A stretch of DNA of 34,995 nucleotides. Origin: Desulfomonilaceae bacterium. GTDB taxonomy: Bacteria > Desulfobacterota > Desulfomonilia > Desulfomonilales > Desulfomonilaceae. The position numbers and the translations under genes were made by a program. The notes beneath the pieces are model-generated. The model saw only the letters and a list, made by a program, of their open reading frames with translations, was not told the DNA's origin and did not search any database. Position 1 is the stretch's first letter. Each line of letters begins with the position of its first letter. The stretch covers positions 1-34,995 of the forward strand of contig JAVHLK010000015.1 in NCBI GenBank assembly GCA_031082285.1, in the 5' to 3' direction. Of the stretch, positions 26,297-32,543 are shown one piece after another.

Positions 26297-26611
26297 ATGT
26301 GCCCTTCGCCAACCAAAGATATGTGTGTTGATTGCCCCGCGCTGTCGGATGACCAATGTGCCGTCGCGAGCACGGCAAAGCTGTCCAGCTACAAGCCGGG
26401 CCAGAAAGGAACCGTGTGTCAGATCTGTGGGGACCCGGACTTTCGCCTGAGAATGATGGAAATGGGTTTCGTAAGAGGCGCGGAGGTGAAGGTAGTCAAA
26501 TATGCGCCGCTGTACGATCCCATGGAGTTTGAATTGAAGGGTTATCACGTGTCACTGAGAAGAGATCAGGCGGACGATATTATTATGAATGTTCCTGAAA
26601 AAGCCGCCTGA
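26297..26611 (+). CDS. feoA: FeoA-family protein with Cys-rich N-terminus
   Basis: A 104-residue FeoA, the small SH3-like cytoplasmic partner of FeoB. The core (residues ~30-100) has YKPGQKGTV, RLRMMEMGFVRGAEVKV and a C-terminal LRRDQADDIIM, all typical of FeoA. The first 30 residues are extra compared with usual ~75-residue FeoA proteins, and six cysteines are present at 2, 10, 13, 21, 41 and 44, including CVDC and CQIC pairs. They could bind a metal or an iron-sulfur cluster, which would suit an iron-sensing role; this is inference. ATG 26297 has GGAG about 8 bases upstream. Nine bases separate its stop from feoB, so the genes form an operon. Confidence 0.9.
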   Translation: MCPSPTKDMCVDCPALSDDQCAVASTAKLSSYKPGQKGTVCQICGDPDFRLRMMEMGFVRGAEVKVVKYAPLYDPMEFELKGYHVSLRRDQADDIIMNVPEKAA

Positions 26612-26620
26612 GAATCGAGT

Positions 26621-28999
26621 ATGCCAAAAAAGATCACTCTGGCCCTCGCCGGCAATCCCAACGCCGGTAAGACCACGTTATTCAATGCCATTACCGGTGC
26701 TCGCCAACATGTGGGAAATTGGCCGGGCGTGACTGTGGAAAAGAAAGAAGGCACGATCCGACATGGAGGTCATGAGGTCCATGTGGTCGATCTGCCCGGC
26801 ACGTACTCGCTCACCGCGTATTCCCTGGAAGAAATCATCGCACGCAATTTTGTCGTCGAATCCGCGCCGGACGTGATCGTCAACGTGGTGGACGCGTCCA
26901 ATCTTGAGCGCAATCTCTACCTCACGGTCCAATTGCTCCAGATGGAAGTCAAGGTGGTACTGGCCCTCAACATGATCGACGTCGCACAGGGCCGCCACAT
27001 CAATATTGACGAGAAGCGACTGTCGGATCTTCTCGGCATACCCGTCGTCCCCACAAACGGCAAGAAGGGGATTGGGATCAAGGATCTGTTGGATACCGCA
27101 ATACGCACGGCCGGCAGTCCGGGGAACGTCAATGGCCGCGCGATCGTGAATTACGGGACCGAGGTCGAGGAGGAAGTTGCAAAGATCGAGACCAGGCTGG
27201 ACAATGTCAATTCACGATTCACGAGGTTGTCCGCTCGGTGGCTTGCGGTGAAGCTCTTGGAGGGTGACGAGGACATTACCAAGAAGTTCGAGGGAGAGTC
27301 GAACCGGCGGGGGCTTTTCGAACAGGTGGCTCAAAGCCGCCGACACCTCATGGACATCTTTGGGGATCCTCCCGAGATAATTCTTACCGATGCGCGCTAC
27401 GGCTTCATTGCCGGGGCAATGAAGCAGTCCGTGACCGTGGCGGCCGGCGATCGGGTCCATCTGAGCGAATCCATTGACAGGATCTTGACCGATCGGTTGT
27501 TCGGCCCGGTGATTCTCCTTGCATGCCTCTATGCCGTGTACGTGTTCACCTTTCAGTTCAGCGAACCACTCGTTTACTTCACGGAAGAGCTTTTCAAAAT
27601 GCTGGGAAGCGCGGTCTCCGGCGTCCTCCCCGACGGGCTTCTTCGTTCCTTGGTGGTGAGCGGAATCATAGACGGCGTCGGCGGAGTCCTGGGATTTACG
27701 CCGCTCATCGCATTCATGTTTTTCGCCATAGCCATTCTTGAAGATACGGGATACATGTCGAGGATCGCGTTCATGCTGGACAGGGTCCTTCGAGGATTCG
27801 GCCTCCATGGAGCCTCGATGCTCGCTCTCATGGTGTCCGGAGGCATTGCCGGGGGGTGCGCGGTCCCAGGCATCTTGGCCACGAGAACCATGAAAGAACC
27901 CAAGGAGAGGCTCGTCACCATCCTCGTGGCACCGTTAATGAACTGCGGTGCCAAACTCCCCGTGTACGCGTTGCTCATCGGAGCCTTTTTCCCCGGTCGG
28001 AAGGCCATGATGATGTTTCTCCTCACCCTCATCTCATGGGCCATGGCGCTGATTGCCGGCAAGATCATTCGATCGACCGTGCTTTCCGGGCCTTCCGCGC
28101 CGTTTGTCCTGGAACTGCCCCCCTACCGGGTACCCACGATTCGCGGTCTGCTTATCCATACCTGGGAACGGACATGGATGTACATCAAGAAGGCCGGAAC
28201 CGTCATACTGGCCATATCCATACTCATCTGGGCAATGATGACATTTCCCTCACTGCCCGAGGACGAGGTTCGGAAATACGACGCCATGGAGGCCGAAGTG
28301 CGGGCAGCTTTTCTGGCCGACCCGGTCGCCGGCCAAGCGTTTCGTACCCCCGAGGATATCGATGCATTTCAGGCGTACCGGGAGAAACTCACTGCTTCCG
28401 ACAACGCGGCGCTTGCAGAGGAGAATCCGCGTTTCTTCGCGCTCGCGGAAGCGTTGAAATCCGGGGACTCGCCGCGCAAGGCCCTCCCCACGGGCGCGGA
28501 CGGGTCGTCAACGGCATCCGTGGCAGAAGCGTATACCGGTTATATCGAGCGGATGACCGAAGTGGAAGAGCAGCGGCAAGCAGCCAGGCTGAGAAACACC
28601 ATCGCGGGAAGGGTCGGCGTGGCCCTGGAATGGGTATTCAAACCCATGGGGTTTGATTGGCGTACCAACGTGGCTCTCTTGGGCGGATTTGCCGCAAAAG
28701 AGGTCGTCGTCTCTACGCTCGGCACGGCCTACAGCCTTGGCGACGTGGACCCCGCTGAAGGAGGACGTCTTCAGGACAGGCTCAAAGAACAGCAGGGATG
28801 GAACCCATTGAAGGCCTTCACGCTTATTCTCTTTGTGATGCTCTACGCACCGTGCTTCGTGACGCTGGTCGTGATCAGGCGGGAGACGGGAACGTGGGGA
28901 TGGCCCCTTTTCGCAACCGCGTACACAACCACCATGGCATACGTCGTCGCGCTGACCGTGCACACGGTCGGTTCCCTGCTCGGCTTGGGAGTTTCCTGA
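26621..28999 (+). CDS. feoB: Ferrous iron transport protein FeoB
   Basis: A 792-residue inner-membrane Fe2+ transporter with an N-terminal GTPase. G1 is GNPNAGKTT (residues 11-19), G3 DLPG (57-60) and G4 NMID (117-120). A helical GDI region follows to about residue 260, then the membrane domain with two Gate repeats. It includes GGCAVPGILATRTM and APLMNCGAKLPVYALL, which carry the conserved transport-path cysteines. Between the two halves, at about 545-660, lies a long charged soluble insert (from EDEVRKYDAMEAEV to EEQRQAARL), larger than in E. coli FeoB. It acts with the FeoA just upstream and probably with the Cys-rich protein at 29194. Confidence 0.97.
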   Translation: MPKKITLALAGNPNAGKTTLFNAITGARQHVGNWPGVTVEKKEGTIRHGGHEVHVVDLPGTYSLTAYSLEEIIARNFVVESAPDVIVNVVDASNLERNLYLTVQLLQMEVKVVLALNMIDVAQGRHINIDEKRLSDLLGIPVVPTNGKKGIGIKDLLDTAIRTAGSPGNVNGRAIVNYGTEVEEEVAKIETRLDNVNSRFTRLSARWLAVKLLEGDEDITKKFEGESNRRGLFEQVAQSRRHLMDIFGDPPEIILTDARYGFIAGAMKQSVTVAAGDRVHLSESIDRILTDRLFGPVILLACLYAVYVFTFQFSEPLVYFTEELFKMLGSAVSGVLPDGLLRSLVVSGIIDGVGGVLGFTPLIAFMFFAIAILEDTGYMSRIAFMLDRVLRGFGLHGASMLALMVSGGIAGGCAVPGILATRTMKEPKERLVTILVAPLMNCGAKLPVYALLIGAFFPGRKAMMMFLLTLISWAMALIAGKIIRSTVLSGPSAPFVLELPPYRVPTIRGLLIHTWERTWMYIKKAGTVILAISILIWAMMTFPSLPEDEVRKYDAMEAEVRAAFLADPVAGQAFRTPEDIDAFQAYREKLTASDNAALAEENPRFFALAEALKSGDSPRKALPTGADGSSTASVAEAYTGYIERMTEVEEQRQAARLRNTIAGRVGVALEWVFKPMGFDWRTNVALLGGFAAKEVVVSTLGTAYSLGDVDPAEGGRLQDRLKEQQGWNPLKAFTLILFVMLYAPCFVTLVVIRRETGTWGWPLFATAYTTTMAYVVALTVHTVGSLLGLGVS

Positions 29000-29050
29000 G
29001 GCCGCGGTGAGAAGGGAACGTCACACGTTGAATTGGAGATCCACCGACGG

Positions 29051-29091
29051 GCCGTGCCCGTGCCCCGTAATAGGGCCGGGCAGAGCACGGC
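29051..29091. repeat. Nested hairpin between feoB and the Cys-rich gene
   Basis: Outer stem GCCGTGC (29051-29057) pairs with GCACGGC (29085-29091). Inner stem TGCCC (29061-29065) pairs with GGGCA (29078-29082). No T-tract follows, so it is not a standard intrinsic terminator. It could be a dispersed repeat or an RNA-processing element that lowers expression of the downstream gene relative to feoB. Confidence 0.5.
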
Positions 29092-29193
29092 GGGTACGCG
29101 TTTTCGGACAAGAGCCCTGGAACGAGAGAAGGATGTAATGAACAAGCCGGCGCCCCATGACATGACGTCACCATTACCCGAAGGAAAGCAATC

Positions 29194-29379
29194 ATGTGGC
29201 AAGAAATAGTCGTAGGAGCAATTGTAGCCCTGTGCGCAGTGTTTCTCGTGAGGCGATATCTGAAGAATCTGCGAGGGGCAAAGAGCGGCAAAGTCGCGTG
29301 CTCGTGCGATTGCACGGGATGCGACAATACGCTGAACCCACCTCCCGCGTGCGGAACGGATGAGGCTCGTAAGACCTAA
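29194..29379 (+). CDS. FeoB-associated Cys-rich membrane protein
   Basis: A 61-residue protein with one N-terminal membrane span (residues ~4-20), a basic segment RRYLKNLRGAKSGK, and a cytoplasmic Cys cluster CSCDCTGC (36-43) plus Cys53. This is the pattern of the small FeoB-associated Cys-rich proteins that replace FeoC in many anaerobes; the cysteines may bind iron or a cluster beside the FeoB pore. AGGA precedes ATG 29194 by about 8 bases. The 194-base gap after feoB holds a hairpin but no other gene, so co-transcription with feoAB is likely. Confidence 0.85.
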   Translation: MWQEIVVGAIVALCAVFLVRRYLKNLRGAKSGKVACSCDCTGCDNTLNPPPACGTDEARKT

Positions 29380-29423
29380 GTGTCCGGTGCGAAATAAACT
29401 TTTCATCTTTCCTGACTACCAGC

Positions 29424-29526
29424 CCGGCCTTGAAAGACCGGTCTACTTTCATACCGTCCCGGCGGGACGTGCTCGACCTTGCCCCGACAGGGGCTACTGA
29501 GAGTAGCCCGGTACTTCAGTGCCGGG
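29424..29526. repeat. Cluster of five hairpins, three mutually overlapping
   Basis: Successive inverted repeats: CCGG-N-CTT/AAG-N-CCGG (29424-29441), CGTCCC/GGGACG (29455-29469), GCCCC/GGGGC (29481-29494), GGGCTACT/AGTAGCCC (29491-29509) and CCCGGTAC/GTGCCGGG with one mismatch (29507-29526). The third and fourth share bases, as do the fourth and fifth, so they exclude one another. The cluster sits in the convergent gap between the Cys-rich Feo protein and the Gate-domain gene. CCGGCGGGACG (29459-29469) recurs at 31548-31558. Confidence 0.6.
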
Positions 29527-29603
29527 TTAAGAGCGCATCGGTCGAGACATGTGGTTGCGACTCGCTCTGAACAGTCACCCGCGGGCACGACAAGGAGCCG
29601 CTC

Positions 29604-30704
29604 TCAAGTCCACCAGATATAGACGACCGTTACCGCGGCCAGGGTGATGATTCGGATCACCTGGCTGAGCAGCAACAATTGGCTGCCCAGCCCCAGGCTG
29701 AATATGCCCGCATGGGTCGGAAGTTGGTGACGAACGGCCCGGATGGGAGAAGCCACAATGCTGCCGAGTACCAATGCGATCACCGTTTGCTTTACGGTCA
29801 GTGCTCCGGCTTCTACGAGTGCTCCGGCCGCGGCCATTCCGGAACTGAATTCGGCAGCCAGCGCGAAGATGACCACGCCGGCCGCTTCAACGGGAAACAT
29901 CTCACCGGAAATCCACCCTGACGTGGCCTTCCGAAGCCAAATGAACAGTCCCCAGTCGTTCAACAAGAATACCAGCACGTAAATGGGAGCGGTGTACAGT
30001 GCCAGCCGTGTGAAGCGGCCCTGAAATGTCTTCCGGATTCCCGACAGGACGTGAGCATTCTTTCGGGCGGGTTGTACGTCCGAGCCCGTTTCGGAACGCG
30101 GAGGAGGCGGGAGAGCGAGCCGGCAATATATGAGCATGGAGACCGACCTGACAAAGGCCGCTGCGAATCCTATGCACACGTAATCGATCCCAGCTCGGCC
30201 GGCCAAGGAAGCCACGATGAAGAACGTAGTGGGCAGATGCACCAGGTAGAGCGGAAGCCCGCTGTTGAGCAGATAGGTGAGGATCAGTTCCTTTCGGCTT
30301 AGCTTGTGATCGGTGTGGAAGCCCATGAGCAGGGTGTTGGCCACAATGCCCGATACAAAGCTCGCCACGAACGCGGCACCGCTTTCGGCCCGCAGATGAG
30401 CCCACCTGGTCAGGGGCCGGACCCATTGTCCAAGCTTGGATGTCCATCCCGTGGCCTCCAGGATCTGTCCCACGAGAAGCCCTATCCCGAGAAAGAAGAG
30501 GAGACGAAGCAGCGGCCACAATACCTTTGCATAGATTTCTCCCAAGGAAGCGTCTCGACTTGCGGGATGGAAAAGCTCCACCAGGAGCCCCGCCGCCGCG
30601 AGAATCGACAGGATGATGGGAATGATTCCAAGTTTCTTCTTATCTTTTTGTGGCCGCATGGAACGAAGCTTCGCTTGAAGAACTCCCGTAGGGACGGCAG
30701 GCAT
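29604..30704 (-). CDS. Nucleoside-recognition (Gate) domain membrane protein
   Basis: A ~366-residue integral membrane protein with about 8-9 spans and two Gate/nucleoside-recognition repeats. The first is near LLFFLGIGLLVGQIL, AFVASFVSGIVANTLLMGF and LNSGLPLYLVHLP; the second is around AAEFSSGMAAAGALVEAG and GSIVASPIRAVRHQLP. Gate domains also build the FeoB membrane pore and the SpmA/SpmB proteins. Such single-gene relatives are often found near feoB, but the transported molecule is unknown. ATG 30704 is chosen because AGGA lies about 8 bases upstream on the minus strand; ATG 30734 and 30659 are alternatives. It converges on the feo operon. Confidence 0.78.
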   Translation of the reverse strand: MPAVPTGVLQAKLRSMRPQKDKKKLGIIPIILSILAAAGLLVELFHPASRDASLGEIYAKVLWPLLRLLFFLGIGLLVGQILEATGWTSKLGQWVRPLTRWAHLRAESGAAFVASFVSGIVANTLLMGFHTDHKLSRKELILTYLLNSGLPLYLVHLPTTFFIVASLAGRAGIDYVCIGFAAAFVRSVSMLIYCRLALPPPPRSETGSDVQPARKNAHVLSGIRKTFQGRFTRLALYTAPIYVLVFLLNDWGLFIWLRKATSGWISGEMFPVEAAGVVIFALAAEFSSGMAAAGALVEAGALTVKQTVIALVLGSIVASPIRAVRHQLPTHAGIFSLGLGSQLLLLSQVIRIITLAAVTVVYIWWT

Positions 30705-30890
30705 CGGAGGCATCCTACCGACGCGAGGGTGCATTTGAGACGGGGGTCAGTTTAGCCCAACGTACCCGAAAACCATAGACGGAAATGGACTGTTGATCTA
30801 TCTTTGAATGGTGCCCGGTATGCGTTCAACGCGAGGTTGCCCGTCAATAGGGCCGATCCTGATGCCATGGAGGAGAGAAAAACCGTCTGC

Positions 30891-31406
30891 ATGACTTCAG
30901 ACAAGCTGTTGACCTCGCGACGGATGGAGCCCTCGGATCTGGACGAGATTCTCGAGATCGAGAGGGTCTCTTTTCCCGCCCCCTGGACCAGAGACATGTT
31001 TCTCGAAGAAATGTCCAACCGGACCGCGCGATTGATCGTCTTCACGGAAGACAAACGCATTGTCGGGTACATGTGTTTTTGGCAAGTGCTTGACGAGGCC
31101 CACCTTATGAACGTCGCGGTCCGCTCCGACTGCAGAGGCCGAGGATACGGCACGTACATGATTGACCGTTTGCAGACCCTCTGCTTGAAGGAAGGCCTCA
31201 AGAGAATTATTCTGGATGTAGGGAGAAGAAATCTTCCGGCGAGGAGACTGTACAAGAAGTGCGGATTCAGATCCATAGGATTTCGTAAGAAATATTACAG
31301 CAGTATTGGTGATGATGCCATTGTCATGGAGAAATGGCTTGGCCGGTCAGAGCCGGAGGAACGCGGTGAAGAACTTAATGACAACGAGGCCGGTGAGCAA
31401 CGGTAG
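30891..31406 (+). CDS. rimI: Ribosomal-protein-alanine N-acetyltransferase RimI
   Basis: A 171-residue GNAT-fold enzyme, predicted to acetylate the N-terminal alanine of ribosomal protein S18. The acetyl-CoA loop is RSDCRGRGYGTYM. The RimI-type ending is present: ILDVGRRNLPARRLYKKCGF, followed by KYYSSIGDDAIVMEKWL, with LDVG in place of the usual LEVR. A hydrophilic tail of about 20 residues follows. The start is unclear: ATG 30891 gives the usual RimI N-terminus, with GGAGGAG at 30868-30875 rather far away; ATG 30867 or TTG 30804 would add 8 or 29 residues. It is divergent from the Gate-domain gene; the short space between shows no clear promoter. Confidence 0.82.
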   Translation: MTSDKLLTSRRMEPSDLDEILEIERVSFPAPWTRDMFLEEMSNRTARLIVFTEDKRIVGYMCFWQVLDEAHLMNVAVRSDCRGRGYGTYMIDRLQTLCLKEGLKRIILDVGRRNLPARRLYKKCGFRSIGFRKKYYSSIGDDAIVMEKWLGRSEPEERGEELNDNEAGEQR

Positions 31407-31451
31407 GACACCATGTACCCGCGAAGTCAATGCCTTGAGTAGGTCGGGGAT

Positions 31452-31675
31452 TTCAGTAGGACCGGTACCCTACCGGTCGTCTTTGCGCGTCGGGGTAGAT
31501 TCGATGTGGTATAACCCTTCCGACCCGGAGGATTTGAAGAAGCTTAACCGGCGGGACGCCGGAGCTACCGAAGAGGTTGGGATGATGCTCGAGCCGCTCG
31601 GGGTAGGTTATGGCCGCAGGACCGGCATTCTGGCGGTTGTCTTCAGTAGGACCCGGCGTCCTTGTTGGGTGTCCA
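31452..31675. repeat. Hairpin repeat array upstream of pcm
   Basis: Three related units lie in the 271-base gap before pcm. Unit 1 has a perfect 8-base stem, GACCGGTA/TACCGGTC (31460-31478). Unit 2 (about 31615-31642) matches unit 1 at about 21 of 28 positions. Unit 3 (31642-31674) shares TTCAGTAGGACC exactly with unit 1 (31452-31463 and 31642-31653). Between them is a perfect CCGGCG/CGCCGG hairpin (31548-31562). Unit 3 ends only three bases before the pcm ATG. Confidence 0.6.
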
Positions 31676-31677
31676 AT

Positions 31678-32436
31678 ATGGCGCGAAAAACCGTTCTCAT
31701 CGTTCTGTGCGTATTCGTTCTGTACAGTGCCGCCATGATTCCCTCCGCGGCCGCGGACGTCGGCACGGGACCCGACGCGTTCTCGGAAAGAACCGAGGAA
31801 CGCAAGGAGATGGTACGGTCGCAGTTTCGCGGTATCGGACGCACGACAATCACAGACAAAGCCGTACTGGATTCCATGCTTCGAGTGCCGCGGCATTCGT
31901 TCGTTCCCGCGAAATATCGGGCCTTCGCGTATCGGGACAGCCCGATGCCCATCGGATACGGTCAAACCATATCCCAGCCGTACATCGTGGCATTGATGAC
32001 TCAGGCACTGGAACTGAAGCCGGGAATGAAGGTGTTGGAAATCGGCACCGGGTCGGGATACCAAGCCGCCGTTCTCGCCGAGATCACCGATCGGGTATAC
32101 ACTATTGAGATCATCAAGGGTCTGTACGTTTCCGCTTCGGAACGGTTATCCCATCTGGGGTACTCGAGCGTTCACACAAAATTGGGTGACGGATACCACG
32201 GATGGAAGGAGCACGCACCCTTTGACCGAATCATTGTGACCGCGGCCGCCCTGCACGTTCCGCCGCCTCTGTTCGAGCAGCTCAAGCCGGGGGGCAAAAT
32301 GGTAATTCCCGTCGGCGGACAATTCGAGACACAGCGGCTCCTCCTGGTGAAGAGAGACGACGAAGGACGCCGTACGTCCGAGACATTGACTCTCGTCCGG
32401 TTCGTACCTTTGCTCCGGGACGCTCCTGGGGACTGA
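31678..32436 (+). CDS. pcm: Protein-L-isoaspartate O-methyltransferase, exported form
   Basis: A 252-residue Pcm, which uses SAM to start repair of isoaspartyl residues in damaged proteins. Family motifs: VPRHSFVPAKYRAFAYRDSP, IGYGQTISQPYIVALMTQAL (substrate site), LEIGTGSGYQAAVLAE (SAM-binding motif I), FDRIIVTAA and LKPGGKMVIPVG. The first ~27 residues (ARK, then TVLIVLCVFVLYSAAMIPSAAA) are a Sec signal peptide, so this copy should act in the periplasm, unlike the usual cytosolic enzyme. ATG 31678 has no clear Shine-Dalgarno because a repeat unit abuts it; the frame is open upstream to 31306, but through repeat sequence that is not credible coding. Confidence 0.93.
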   Translation: MARKTVLIVLCVFVLYSAAMIPSAAADVGTGPDAFSERTEERKEMVRSQFRGIGRTTITDKAVLDSMLRVPRHSFVPAKYRAFAYRDSPMPIGYGQTISQPYIVALMTQALELKPGMKVLEIGTGSGYQAAVLAEITDRVYTIEIIKGLYVSASERLSHLGYSSVHTKLGDGYHGWKEHAPFDRIIVTAAALHVPPPLFEQLKPGGKMVIPVGGQFETQRLLLVKRDDEGRRTSETLTLVRFVPLLRDAPGD

Positions 32437-32543
32437 CATGAGAGACCGCTTCCCGCGGGATCGTTGAGCGAGTTGGGGAGGACTTTCCCACCTTGTTCGC
32501 CGGCCGCGCAGCTCGATGCAATGGATACGCATACAGCAGCTCA

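Noticed and set aside
31306-31677. N-terminal extension of Pcm
   Set aside because: It crosses rimI and the repeat array; the signal peptide begins at ATG 31678.
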